Assembly: GCA_008711295.1 (NCBI GenBank)
Contig: VUYV01000298.1
Span: 908,236-972,235 of the forward strand
Direction: 5' to 3'
Length of the DNA stretch: 64,000 bases
DNA from: Anarhynchus alexandrinus
Lineage: Eukaryota > Chordata > Aves > Charadriiformes > Charadriidae
Made by a program: the position numbers and the translations under genes
Shown: piece after piece, positions 1 through 46,143 of the stretch
Numbering within the stretch: the first letter of the stretch is position 1
Layout: each line of letters starts with the position of its first letter
The notes under the pieces: generated by a model
The model's database searches: none
What the model was told of the DNA's origin: nothing
What the model saw: only the letters and a program-made list of their open reading frames with translations

Positions 1-34410
<34,410 letters not shown>

Positions 34411-34501
34411 ATTGCGCCTCCCGCCACCGGAAGTCGGTAGAGGGCGGGAGGGGGCGGCAGCAGCGGGGCGGGAAGGAGAGGAGGGGGGCGCGAGGGCGGC
34501 T

Positions 34502-34539
34502 GTTAAAGCGGTTGCCGGCCGTTGAAGCGGTTGCTGGCG
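34502..34539. repeat. 19-bp tandem duplication upstream of the SYNJ1 promoter
   Basis: Two adjacent 19-bp units starting GTTAAAGCGGTTGCCGG and GTTGAAGCGGTTGCTGG differ at three positions. They lie about 100 bp upstream of the inferred transcription start. Confidence 0.8.
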
Positions 34540-34746
34540 GCCCCGCGGGGGAGAGGGAGGGCGGTTGATCGGTGGGGGGGTGCCGGCAGGGAAGTGTTTG
34601 CCCGCGGGAGCAGCGAACGGTGGGCTGGGGGGAGGCTTTGCCAGAGGCGGGTTCCTGTGAGCGGCATCCCTCGTGTAGGCCCTGTCAGGGGCATGCTGAA
34701 CCACAGCAGTGGGCGTTGGGCAAGCCCTGCTGTCAGGGTCGAGTTC

Positions 34747-34824
34747 AGCCTGAGGAAACCGGGCCCCTTAGGGGAAAAAAGCTTGTCAGGGAGAGCCTGA
34801 GGAAACCTGGCCTCTTAAGGAAAA
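34747..34824. repeat. 47-bp-period direct repeat
   Basis: AGCCTGAGGAAACCGGGCC at 34,747 recurs as AGCCTGAGGAAACCTGGCC at 34,794. Similarity continues for about 32 bp in each copy, interrupted by a 15-bp spacer. Confidence 0.75.
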
Positions 34825-34845
34825 GTGAGAAGAGAGCACTTAGAA

Positions 34846-35085
34846 GAAGAATAATAGAATTGTTGAGGTTGGAAGGGACCTTTAAGATCATCGAGTCCAA
34901 TAACCTACCCTGACAAAACCACTTCTAAACCATGTCCCCAGGTACCATGCCTACCCCTTTTTTTAAACACCTCCAGGGACGGCGAATCTACCACTTCCAT
35001 GGGGAGCCTATTCCGATGTTTAATAACCCTTTCAGTGAAAAAACCTCGCCTGGCATAACTTGAACCCATTTCCTCTCATTTAGCT
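34846..35085 (-). mobile_element. CR1 LINE 3' fragment just upstream of the SYNJ1 promoter
   Basis: The plus strand reads the reverse of a CR1 3' end: gaggttggaagggaccttta, then gatcatcgagtccaa and an altered copy of the region encoding the reading-frame end. Similarity fades around 35,085-35,150. It is an older, more diverged subfamily than the copy at 40,641. It lies about 450 bp upstream of the inferred SYNJ1 start. Confidence 0.85.
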
Positions 35086-36421
35086 GTTCACTATCTAAAA
35101 GGATTATTCCTCCAAACTCAATAGGCTTATCAGCTCTACTTTGTTCTCCTTTTGCGTTGTCTTTATGACAATGCTGGATTGCAGGCTTCAACGTCAAAAA
35201 ATATGCTACGGATGCACGGTGAGGCTATGTTAAAACACAGTCAGCACCAGTCCAGGTTGTGTATTTATTACAGGTGCAGTAGGGAGAAGAATCTTAGGGA
35301 TAGTCTCACAAATAGCAGTGCAAACTGGAAAACCTTGCTGTGCAAAATGTGCAATGGGCAGAGAAGCTGTCAGTGCAGATGCTCACTGAGTGCCTTGGGA
35401 GGGGTGGGAGCACTGAATCATGGCTAAAGCGTACCTCTTCCTGACAGGCTTCAAAAGTTTTAGGGACAGTCTGTAAGCATCTCTTTGGAAATTTCCATTC
35501 AGCCTGTGCAAGCTCTAAGTGGAGGAGGAGTACCTGAGGAGCTTTACTGTTTTGTGTTGGTGATACATTGCAAGCTGCTGAAGAGATTACAGAAGGCAGG
35601 TTTGAGACCTACATGCTAAAATCAAGAGGGAAGTGGGCTTTGCTGCTCTTCAGATAACTCTGGGGTCAGGATGGCAGTTTAAGTGGAGAGTTGAAGTAGA
35701 AAAAACAACATCTGAAAAACTCTTGAGAAACTCTCTTCGCTGAGATTATAGTTTGAACTAAAGAATATGCAAGGGCAAGTATGAGAAGTATAGCTACCTC
35801 CTGAGACGAGAGCTGGGCCATCTTTGATTTTTAGATTGTAGCATTTCTTCTGGCTACCTTCTCATCCAAGATCAAGTCCCATTGCAAAGGGTAAAAATTA
35901 AAAACTAAAAGACTTTTTTTGGTTCTTGTAAACTTTATATTGAAGCACAAAAAGTTGTTTGATATGTATTCTCTGAATAGCTCTGGTCTATTCTAAGGAA
36001 ATAGTAGATTGTATACATAATCTTTTGATATTTATGGTCTTATTCCACATACCTACCATAGGCTAAGTACCAGTTGTGTGGAGTACACTGGTGGGAGAGA
36101 ACACAGAGCAAATATTTGTGATGTAAAATACAGTGTAAGTCATCTTTGTGTATTTTTAGCTGGCCAACTTCCTCCACGCATTATGGTGACCCCAGTGAAA
36201 ATGTTCTGTAGATAAATAAAAGAACGATATTTTAGAAGACTATTTAAAGATAAGTTTCATGGGTTTTGAAATTACTAGAATGCGTAATTGCTAACAGCTT
36301 TTTGCAGCTTATGCTATTTTTTACCTGCTTACAGTAGACACTCATGTGGAATTATTACTAAAAATGATCAATAATACAGCATTGGTCACACATTAAGGAA
36401 AGGTATAAAATCAAAAGGCTT
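35086..36421. other. intergenic, nothing recognised
   Basis: AT-rich to mixed sequence with no recognised repeat tail, splice-flanked open frame or RNA gene. The first ~60 bp may be further degraded CR1. Confidence 0.5.
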
Positions 36422-36709
36422 CTAGGGTAAAATACAGCCGCAGCTGGTATGTGAAGAATCCGCTACATCTGTGATTCCCTGTACAATATTGCTTACAAAG
36501 CAACACGGGGAGTGGAGTGGGGTGGAGACTCCAAAGCCAAACCCTGTGATAATCCAGCAAACATGGGAACGAGATGGCACCACGGAAGGAAAACAGTGCG
36601 AAGGATGGAGCAGAGTGGAGACACCGTGGCTAAAACTCTGTGATAAACTGGGAACTTGGGGACCAAATGGAGCCCTCGAAGGTCTTATAGAACTGATAAA
36701 CTGCCTACT
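36422..36709. repeat. 93-bp-period imperfect tandem duplication adjoining an LTR
   Basis: GTGGAGACTCC at 36,522 and GTGGAGACACC at 36,615 begin two similar units, both with ...CTGTGATAA about 22 bases further on. Retroviral U3 regions often carry such duplications, so this may be the upstream part of the LTR at 36,710, but no boundary or target-site duplication was found to prove it. Confidence 0.55.
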
Positions 36710-37410
36710 TGTTACCCTGAGCCAACAATCTGTCATTTTTTTGATGAAATGCTGTCCTTTAGTGAACTTTGCTCATTATAATGTCATTATAATACCAAAA
36801 TACACCTCCATCCCAAAAGCTACCTGCCTCCAAGGTGCGACCACTCCTCCTTGAGCCTGCGCCCTGAATTTTTCGTAAACTATACCTTTAAATGTGAGGC
36901 AAGAAAATTTTACACCAATCATAATGAAAGTATTTATCACTAGAGTCACCAAACTCCACCTTGAAGATAAAAAAACAGTATAAAAATAGCCCAAGAAAAG
37001 GGGGATGTGAGGGAAGACACCATTGTGGACTTTTGGGACTAGTCGACGGGCTGAGCCTCTCTTCCCCCTGCATAAGGACGCTTGTGGGTAAGATTCGAAC
37101 ACTTGGCTATACCAAGTGCTTTGCTGGGAAACTTAGAAATCTCTATATAGAGTGGTTTTATAACTTAGTGCTTTTGTAACTGAGCTATATAGCTGGCATC
37201 TTTAGTATCCGCATGTGCTTTGCAGACAGTCACTATCACCGGCAATCCAAAAGAACTTGTGTATCTGTTGTTTAAATAAATTGTACTGTGTAGGCAGCTA
37301 GTCCTTTGGGTTTTCTCATTGAACACGACCGAAGCGTGGGGCCGTGTTAGTTCATGAGCACGACTGGGCTGAAGGTGCAGTCCGCTATTAGTGTATCCAG
37401 AACCGTAACA
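36710..37410 (+). mobile_element. probable solo LTR (endogenous retrovirus), boundaries uncertain
   Basis: The segment starts TGTTAC and ends GTAACA, an inverted terminal pair. It has a TATA box (TATAAAAA, 36,979-36,986) and a poly(A) signal (AATAAA, 37,275-37,280) in LTR order. No matching target-site duplication flanks these edges, and the element may extend upstream to about 36,470 or downstream to about 37,515. It contains several short perfect palindromes (see findings). No gag, pol or env reading frame was seen. Confidence 0.65.
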
Positions 37411-37724
37411 GTTTAATATATTAAACGCACCTGGACTGATAGTAGTGAATTGGGCATCACTCAGAATTTAAACCTAGCCGCACCTAGCCTCCCATCTCGG
37501 TGACGAGTGTCAGAACGCAAGGGGGTTTATTTTCTGCCAAAACTACTTTGCCCCTTAACGCAACAACTCGTGTAATTGAACTATCTCTAGCATAGCATCA
37601 AAAAGAAATTAATGAGACTTTTTTACTATTGAGAATGTAAAAATAAAAGAATGACAATGTGGCTACTGTGGAAGGAAAGCTAGGGTGACCTGGTTTTATC
37701 CGTGCATAAAGATCACTAACAGGT

Positions 37725-38298
37725 TGCTGTGGTTTCAGTTGGGATAGAGTTAACTTTTTTACTAACAGTTGGTATAGTGCTGTGTTTTGGATTTGGGGTG
37801 AGAAATACTTTTGACAGTGCATTGGTGATTTTAGTTTTTGCTGGGCAGTCAAGGCCTTTCCTGCTGCTTGTATTGGCCCTCCAGTGAGTAGGCTGGGGGG
37901 GAAGCACAAGAAGTTGGGAGGGGACACAGCCAGGACAGCTTACCCCAGCTGACCAAAGAAATATTCCATACCATATGATGTCACGCTCAGCATATAAAGC
38001 TGGGGGAAGAAGAAGGAAGGGGGGGACATTTGGAGTGATGGTGTTTGTCTTCCCAAGTAACCATTACGTGTGATGGAGCCTTGCTTTTCTGGAGATGGCT
38101 GAACACCTGGATGCCTATGGGAAGCAGGGAATGAAGTCCTTGTTTTGCTTTGCTTGCATGCGTGGCTTTTGCTTTACTTATTAAACCTTCTTTATCTCAA
38201 CCCACAAGTTGATTCATCTGATTCTCTCCCCCATCCAAACGCGGGGAGTGAGCAAGTGGCCGCATGGTTCTAGCTGCTGGCTGGGGTTAACCATGACA
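37725..38298 (+). mobile_element. solo LTR, avian endogenous retrovirus (same family as 17,063-17,560)
   Basis: Starts TGCTGTGGTTTCAG and ends TTAACCATGACA (TG...CA). TATA box at 37,993-37,998, ATTAAA poly(A) signal at 38,180-38,185. Flanks are CAGGT (37,720-37,724) and CAGGG (38,299-38,303), a 5-bp target-site duplication with one mismatch. It matches the intron 5 LTR over the ends, TATA region, the tatctcaaccca motif and the GGCTGGGGTTAA end, so the two share a family. No internal retroviral sequence adjoins it. Confidence 0.88.
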
Positions 38299-38303
38299 CA
38301 GGG

Positions 38304-38573
38304 ACAGCAATTTAAAGGTTGGTTTACAAGATAGACCCAAGGCTAAAATGGTATATACTTGTAAAACAATTGATGTATCAAGTTTATTCACCTTTTTTTC
38401 AGCAGATAAAATAGATAAAATGTGGTTGTTTTCTTATGAACATATATGTTTTGCCTCAGGGCAGTATAATTTTTTTCTGATAGCTAATCATTATTATGCA
38501 TTTGAAAATGAAACACTCCATTATTTGCTTAGTGACTTTTCAAAACGTCAGAGAAGTTCATCAGTCGAAAATA
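38304..38573. other. intergenic, nothing recognised
   Basis: About 270 bp of AT-rich sequence between the solo LTR and the next CR1 fragment. Confidence 0.5.
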
Positions 38574-38575
38574 TA

Positions 38576-39247
38576 TTCATAGAATCATCGAATCACAGAG
38601 TGGTTTGGGTTGGAAGGGACCTTCAGAGATCATCTAGTCCAGCCTCTCTGCCATGGGCAGTGACATCTTTCACTCAATCAGGTTGCTCAAAGCCCCATCC
38701 AGCCTGGCCTTGAACACTCCAGGGATGGGGCAGCCACATCTCTGGACAGCCTGTTTCAATGTCTCCCCACCCTCATCGTAAATGATATCTTCCTTATGTC
38801 CAATCTAAACCTACCCTCTTTCAGTTCAAAACCATTGCCCCTTGTCCTGTCACTACCAGCCTTGGTAAAAAGTCTCTCTCCATTCTTCTTATAAGCCCAT
38901 TTTATATATTGAAAGGCTGCAGTAAGGTCTCCCTGGAGCATTTTCTTCTGCAGGCTGAGCAACCCCAACTCTCTCAGCCTGTCTTCCTAGGAGAGGTGTT
39001 CCAGCCTTCTCAAGTGGGAGGCCCCCATTTTTGTGTCCCTCCTCTGGACCCACTCTAACAGGTCCATATCTGTCTGGTGCTGGGGACCCCAGAGCAGGAG
39101 GCAGCACTCCAAGTGGGGTCTCACGGAGGGGAGCAGAGCAGGAGAATCACCTGCCACCACCTGCTGGCCTCGCTTCTTGTTATGCAGCCCCAGACAGAGC
39201 TGGCTTTCTGGGCTGCAAGCACGCATTGCTGGCTCATGTCCAATTTT
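38576..39247 (-). mobile_element. CR1 LINE fragment, 5'-truncated and frameshifted
   Basis: Reverse-strand CR1 3' end: the plus strand starts catagaatcatcgaatcac, followed by tttgggttggaagggacctt and gatcatctagtccagcc. Pieces of the reading frame (RPHLECCLLLWGPQ, MDLLEWVQRRDTKM, DLTAAFQYIKWAYKKNGE) lie in different frames, so it is decayed. Confidence 0.92.
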
Positions 39248-39539
39248 TCATCCACTGGTATCAGTTTACGTCAGCTGAGAATGTGAAAAATGTATTGCTC
39301 TCCAATAGTGGGAGCTTTGATAAAGCTATTGTTAGCTTCAGAAAATACTGCTCTTTATAAGTTAATGGAAAAGGAGAATGAATATTTGATTCTAATTGCC
39401 AGTGTAATATACTGCATAATATAGCCAAGCATATTACAAAAAAAGTTTAATTTGTTCTTCAATTTCATGTGGTAAAAGGTTTGGGTCATTTTTCCCCACC
39501 TGCCAAATGAATTGCAGAATTTCACCTACCTTAAATATA
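39248..39539. other. intergenic, nothing recognised
   Basis: About 290 bp of AT-rich sequence without a recognised element. Confidence 0.45.
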
Positions 39540-39869
39540 TGGAAATGGTGGAACTGGAGCTCAGGGAGCAGGGACGAGGTAGAGGAGTCTGGAATGAAGA
39601 AGTTGAGCCTGGGATAAAGGGGTGAGATGGAGAAGGTGTTGTGCTAATTGTCTTTGTTTCTTGGTATTCAAATCCATTTTAAGTGGCAATAAATTAAGTT
39701 AATTCCCCAAGTGAAGTCTGTTTCCCGTAATGGTAATTGTTGAGCGATCTCCCAATCTTTATCATGACCCATAAGCTTTTTTCATCCTGTTTTTCACCCT
39801 GTCCTGCTGAGGGGAGTGAGAGAGTGTCTGGGTGGGCATCTGGCTGCACTCCAAGATCGACCCACCACG
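39540..39869 (+). mobile_element. LTR fragment of an avian endogenous retrovirus
   Basis: Resembles the 3' half of a common bird LTR: AATAAA at 39,688-39,693, then a segment with cctgtcctgctgaggggag, tgagagagtgtctgggtggg and an end like gatcgacccaccacga. The family assignment is from memory of avian LTR consensus ends. The 5' edge is unclear and probably truncated; no target-site duplication was seen. Confidence 0.6.
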
Positions 39870-40640
39870 ACTTCTCTGGGCTTCAGAGCGGAGCCTGTTT
39901 AAAACTTCTTTGCTGTCTGAAAGCAGAGTTGGCTCAAGGCTTCTCACTAACTCAGGCAACATTTGCCTTCGGTATCAGAAAGGTGAGGGAGCCCAGGGCC
40001 GCGCTGCGTCTGCCGCAGGGCAGACAGATGTAAAGGCAGAATTAGGGTGCCTGAAATGGGGAGAGGAAGGTTTCTGGGCCTGCAGATCCTGCTGCAAAAT
40101 TGGGAGGAGTGCAAAAAACAGCAATGGCAAAAACCGGGGAGAAAAGTGAGCCTCGGCCGCAGCTGTGTCAGCAGCCCCACAGAGCCCACCTCTCCCCATG
40201 GCGGCAGCAGCAGCCCGGGGCTGCCAGGCTCAGGCATGTCCACCGCTGGCGGTGAGGCCACCTGCTGTTTTACCTGTGCCCACTAAGTGTTCCAACCACC
40301 ATCTGTGGGGCTGCACAGCTCTAAATTGGCACATCAACGGCGAATAAATGAAAGTTTGGAAATTATATTTGGTTTGCATATCCTTCCTGGCACTTACCAT
40401 AGGCCTTACTCCTGCAAACTCCTACCGCTCATTAAATCGTCCGAGCTGAGTTTGCTCTATCCACCCCTTGTTTGCAGACGCAGGTTCTTCTCTGAACTGC
40501 TACCCCCTCAAGGTAGTAACCCTGTGTGTACATTATGATTTTAGTACCTGTAGTTCAATGAATGTCTTAATCCTGATTGGAGTGTTTAGGTAAAATGTCA
40601 ATATGTAATTTAAGTGCAATGCAATGATTTTAAGCCACAT
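39870..40640. other. intergenic, moderately GC-rich, nothing recognised
   Basis: About 770 bp between an LTR fragment and a CR1. Short overlapping open frames exist on both strands, as expected in GC-rich sequence; none has a recognisable domain. Confidence 0.5.
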
Positions 40641-41185
40641 CATAGAATCGTAGAATCATAGAATGGTTTAGGTTGGAAAGGACCTTGAAGATCATTGAGT
40701 TCCAACCCCCCTGCCATAGGCAGGGACACCTCCCACTAGACCAGGTTGCCCAAGGCCATGTCCAGCCTGGCCTTGAACACCTCCAGGGATGGGGCCTCAG
40801 CAACCTCTCTGGGCAACCTGTTCCAGTGCCTTACCACCCTTAAAGTGAAAAACTTCTTCCCAATGTTCAATCTAAACCTGCCCTCTTCCAGTTTGAAGCT
40901 ATTCCTCCTCGTCCTATCACTACGTGCCCTAGTAAAAAGTCCTTCCCCAGCTCTCCTGTAGGCCCCCTTTAGGTACTGGAAGGCCGCAATAAGATCTCCC
41001 CTGAGCCTTCTCTTCTCCAGGCTGAACAGCCCCAACTCTTTCAGCCTCTCCTCATAGGAGAGGTGCTCCAGCCCTCGGATCATCCTCGTGGCTCTCCTCT
41101 GGACACGCTCCAGCAGATCCATGTCCTTCTTATGTTGGGGACTCCAAAGCTGTATGCAGTACTCCAGGTGGGAGTACATGTCCCC
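40641..41185 (-). mobile_element. CR1 LINE fragment with an intact 3' reading-frame end
   Basis: The plus strand begins catagaatcgtagaatcata and continues through the conserved CR1 3' region. On the minus strand an uninterrupted frame encodes [39 protein letters not shown] and [14 protein letters not shown] up to the normal CR1 stop. The 5' end is truncated near 41,185. Intact frame and close fit to the consensus suggest it is the youngest CR1 in the window. Confidence 0.94.
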
Positions 41186-44100
41186 AGGGTGTGTGTGAGG
41201 CCCATCGTCATGCAACCTATGTCCCACTTAATGTTTCCCATTAGCTAGGTGTCACAAAAGTCTTCAGACAGTAAATAGACAATACTCAAGAACTTGTATG
41301 AAGTCAAGGGTATGAAAATTTGGGCTTAAGCATGTAAGAAAAATAGTACACCAAATGTTGGAGGTACATCTGTGTTTCACTGCAGGTCTTTGCTCTATGA
41401 AAACACTTAACTATGCACATAAAGCACAAAAGTAATGTAAGTGGTGACAGTGGGACAGTTCACATATTTGAACAAAACCGTATGCTTAAGTCATTGTTTG
41501 GAGCAGAGCCCTGAATTGCAGGCCCTTGTATTATTAGGTTTGTCTCCATGCAATTATTTTATCCCCATTCATTTCTTTCTCCATATTTAGGGCAAGAGTT
41601 TGAGTTATATACAGAAATTAAGTACTCTTGGTCAAAAAAAATCCTACATTATTTCATGGTGCAGACAGACTGATTCAACTAATTGTAAGGCTACCAAGGT
41701 TTGATATTTGAGGTACGGCATGCAGGGCAAAACCACTCAACGCTGATCCATCCTGTTGGCTGCGTGCGAGTTTCTCAAAAAGCCACAACCATCCTCCCTC
41801 CTTGCAACAACCATTTTTGAAGCCTCCTCAGAGTTCCCTCTACTGTACGCACAACGACTAACTTTGGAGAAATGCAACTTCACTGGTAAAACTGATGCGC
41901 AGATCACAGGTATAGTTATGTCTTTTTAGGGCACTGATCACAGGACGTTTAATTTTCATGGGGCAACTAATAAATCTAAGGTGACAGGGATACTGCTTTG
42001 AAGCACCACCACGCATGAGGACAGTTCAGCCTGTTAAACCTCACCAAGTCATTCTACCAAAGCTGTACACTGCATCGAAAATTCAGGGCCATATCCCTTT
42101 CTAAAGGCTCTTTCTAAAAAAAAAATGCCTTTTTCGTAGAGTAACTTAGGGAGAACTGAAAGCAGAACCAGTGATTAGCAAACTTTTGCAGAAAATGAGA
42201 TATTTCTGAAAGGAGGAGAAAGAGGAATCACGTGGCTCCCTGCATCTGCACAATTTTTCCTCAAACTTCTCCATTTCACATTTCATTTTTTTTTCCTTTG
42301 TAGTAAAGGACAAGGTTTTCCCTTTGCTATTGGTGACCTTTAGGGTAAAGTTAATTCTGTAATAACTGTAATCATACATAACTGCATAATAATTATAATA
42401 ATTAAATAACTGTAATAATTCTGTAATATATTATCCTGTTCATAAAAATGTCAATGACTGACAGTTTTACATGCAATTTTTTCTTACATGTTCTACATCT
42501 TTCCTTTTCCTAGACCACGCTCGCTACTAAAGAGGTTATCAGACTTTCTCAAGAGTCCCTGTAGAGTTCTGAGCAGGAATAAGATTGTCATGTCACTTAA
42601 TGTGTTGGTACCTTCTCACATGGGATTTCATCATCATCTAGGGCATCAGTTTCTTAACATGTTATAATTATTTGTTAATTTTGATAGTGAACAGTGAGAT
42701 ACACATGGTAAACTGTGGGGTAATAATGTTAAAGCAGTTGTCCTCCGATTATAACTCAATCAAGCAGCAGTTGTGTAACACTGTTTAAAGGTCATTACAT
42801 AAAGTATGACCACTTTGCTACTAGCATTTAACTTGCGTCGATAAACAAGATACGGGTGAAGTGGCAGAAGTGGTTATTTTGTTTATAAATAAAACTGGGT
42901 AACATTATTTACATACAATCTTTAAGTGCTTCTAACCATTTATACATAGGAAAGGCACCACGCTGCCCCAAAAGAGAAGTTAGATTACTTATCACCCATG
43001 AGCATACTTTGCTGTAAGTTTCTTCATGTTACCATTCTCCAAAGGTGACATTGTATGGGGAGAGGAAGGAGAAACTCCTCAAGCGTGCAAGGGCTGAGAC
43101 ACCATAGCCAAGTGGCATCGTTGTAGTAGAGAGGGGACGGGCTAAGCACAATACAAATAGCTGGTCTTCCACAGCAGTTAATTAGGTAAATGAGTATATG
43201 CTATCTTGAAGAGATTCTCTGTAGCTACGATTTATAATGAGGTTACAAGGAGGACATTCTCTTCATTCCCTCCCTTACAGTCCTAGTCACAATCCAAATT
43301 GGAGCAAAATGCATGTATTTCTAATAATCAGTGCCTTGAGCTTTGCTGTCCCACTAGTCTGGAGCTCCATTAGTAGTGTGCATGCCTACTGAGAGGGCAG
43401 TTACAAACCTGCATTTAAGTTTTGTAGTGTTTTTTATATATATAAGAAAAGCAAAGTTTGAGATGATAGGCGATGGCTTGAACCTACAGCTTTTCTCCTC
43501 CCTGAACTGCAGCCAGGAAGAGAGTGAGGGAATGACTCATTACAAGCATTCTTCTCAGAGAGGCAGTAGAGAGCGTGAAAAAAACATGATTTCCAAAACT
43601 AAGTCCAGTTACTGTCATTTTATCAGCCCAGCTCAGCCCCACCACAGGGAGACCGAGTGGACAGCAGAGCAAAGCTGGAGTGCTTTCAGAGAAGAGGGAT
43701 TACTGTTGACCAACTTTTGTGAACGGGCCACCTTTTTCAATAGAGGCACCTGGCACCAAAAGGGGGTAGTTTACTCCAATCCTCTTCCTGCACTCACCAG
43801 CTTTATTACCCCCAGCCTTTGAAAAATTTCACCATTGAAAATCCAAACTCTGACAATTCCCAGTCAAGTACTTTCCTTATTTTCCAGCGTTGAAATCTTT
43901 GGATGTGCTGCCTTGCAGCTTCAGTATTAGGTGGCAGTCAAAATTCTGGATGTAGAAAAAGCAGTGAAAAGCTTTTGCATTTGAGGTTGTTAGTGATTCT
44001 GAACAAATTTGACACTACACAATGTGTGCTTATATTAATATATTCAGAGAGGACAGGCTTCTAAATTTCTGCAAGTGTTTCAGCAGTTTCAGTCGAAGCA

Positions 44101-44964
44101 ATTCCATTGTTTAAAATACCCAAATAGAAATAGAGTACATTTTCACCCCTGCAGTCATATTAGCTGTTTACATTCATTTGCAAACACTAACTATGCTGTT
44201 GGATAACCAGCCTAACTGAGCAGTACAGGTCTGACAACTGCTTGAGCATATTTTTTCTGTCCACAGAATATACCACCCACCCACCCCAAATCACAGGCAT
44301 ACGGGTAGCAGCTATTCTGAATACCAGCAGTAGTTTTGTTGTACCATAAAACCCGGTGTTAAAGACTTTATCCTTAAGCCAGGAAGTTATCCTTCACTGA
44401 GCTTTATACTGTAGTGGCTCGACTAGAAAGAGTAGCCAAACTAGACAGTGCAGAAGTTATCTGAACTCTGTATCCTCACCCCTGGAGATCCTGTGACTAG
44501 AAGGCAGACATGCATTAAGATGCAGAAAAGTCTCTGTACAGTATTGTTCCTCCTCGTAAAGAAAACCAAACCAAAACAAAAACAAAACCAAAAAACCCTC
44601 TTTGTTTATCCTACTGCTTTTTCAGAATAAAGACAGTTTTGTTCACTCCAAAAATCCACCTTCTAAGGACGATTTTTTGTCTGACATATTGAAATAAAGT
44701 CAGCCAGCACATGTATCATTTCCTTCGGGAATTCCTTCCTAAAGGAATAAAGCTTACCAAGTTGCACTGTGACAGCTCCTTGACAGACCAGTTTATTGAA
44801 ACAATTTTTAAAAGCAGATATTTCTGAATGTACTCCATCAATCCCAACAGTTCAGAAAAAACAACTGTTCAATGTCCAAATGAAGTGTGCATGTTACAAA
44901 TTGTACATTTATAATATACTCATTTATACCACATGACATGAGCATAAGATACAATGATTTCTTA
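41186..44964. other. intergenic between the CR1 and the PAXBP1 3' end; nothing recognised
   Basis: Unique AT-rich sequence. The longest open frame (43,376-43,822, plus strand, 148 codons, opened by a GTG with an ATG at the third codon) has no recognised motif and is treated as chance. Spacing alone would allow regulatory elements, but none is visible. Confidence 0.5.
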
Positions 44965-46143
44965 TGTTATTCAGTATGCCAATTTATTGCTACAGTTCCC
45001 CCAAAAAGTAGGGCACACCTGGAAAGAGCTCTTAATCCAAGGCTATTACAGCTGTTCCCATGCCTTGGACCTCAAGATCAAGTCAGTAGTGTTCTGATGT
45101 AAATCACCATATTTTTAAAGTGTTTTCTTTTTAATTTACATCTAAATTAAATGCTTTGTTTTGCAAGACTATTCTTAGATGGTATTTAGTAGGAAGTGTA
45201 ACATTTGAATATTTACTACAATATAAATATTTCAAATCATATTTGCTTGACATTTTTAGCCATACCAACCGGAAGAAACAGGTTCCATATATGAAACTAC
45301 AAAAGAAAAAAAAAAAAAAAACCACAAACAGCGAATTTAACCAACTTGCACAAGGAATGAGGGTCCAGAGTTCATGGGTAAACTTACTCCTACAAAATGA
45401 AAGGTGTTTGGGACTTAGGAAGTGCTGCCATGTATATTTACGCGATAATCACAAGTTCTTATTGTATGCCTGTATTAAAAAACAGTAATTAAGCATTGAT
45501 TTGGGTTTTCCTTTCTGGTTTGTTTCTAAGAACAATCTTAAGAATTTCATATTCTGACTGCAAATAATTTTTTAGCTATTCCAATTTGAGTGCAGCACAG
45601 CTGCTTTTTAAAGGTCAGGTTCCATTTGAAAGTGTCTCTATTCTTCAGCTCAAACGATAGTTACCTATTTAATGTTTAGCCAGCCCTTTTGACCATACTA
45701 TGATCATTTTCTTGCCAAAATAAGTATTTTTTAGCAAATGAAAAGCTTATTCCGACAGTACAAGATCTCTATATCCAGTGTGAAAGCAACATGGTGGTAT
45801 AAATATATGCATACATTGTATTACACGTAATATATTATACACATTCCAGTTAACCATGGAACAATTAACAGGAGTAGATGACTACTAATCATGGGTACAA
45901 AGTATTTTTGTAAACAAGATTTTGAGAAACTTTAAGGAAAATCTGATTTCTGGAAAGATGACAGTCTTGGGATTCCATTTTTGTTTTCAAAGAAGTCAAT
46001 TTTTTTTTTCAGGATGCTGTATATAAGAATGCACTTTGTATTAAAACAAAGATCAATACTTTACAGTTTAAGAAACTTTACATATGTACATAAATTACAC
46101 ATCAGGAATGGTTTTAAAGCTCAAAATGAGTTGTCGGAAAAGT
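44965..46143 (-). other. PAXBP1: PAXBP1 3' UTR (extent inferred)
   Basis: Runs from the stop codon to about 20 bp past the first canonical AATAAA on the minus strand. AT-rich and free of recognised repeats, apart from a poly-A tract near 45,307-45,320. A further AATAAA near 44,792 could extend it. Confidence 0.6.

Noticed and set aside
37081..37200. tRNA-like B-box (gattcgaac) near a hairpin
   Set aside because: No A box, acceptor stem or cloverleaf could be built around it, and it lies inside the LTR-like segment.
43376..43822. 148-codon open frame on the plus strand in the intergenic region
   Set aside because: The frame opens at GTG, an ATG appears only at the third codon, and no domain, signal peptide or neighbouring exon supports it.
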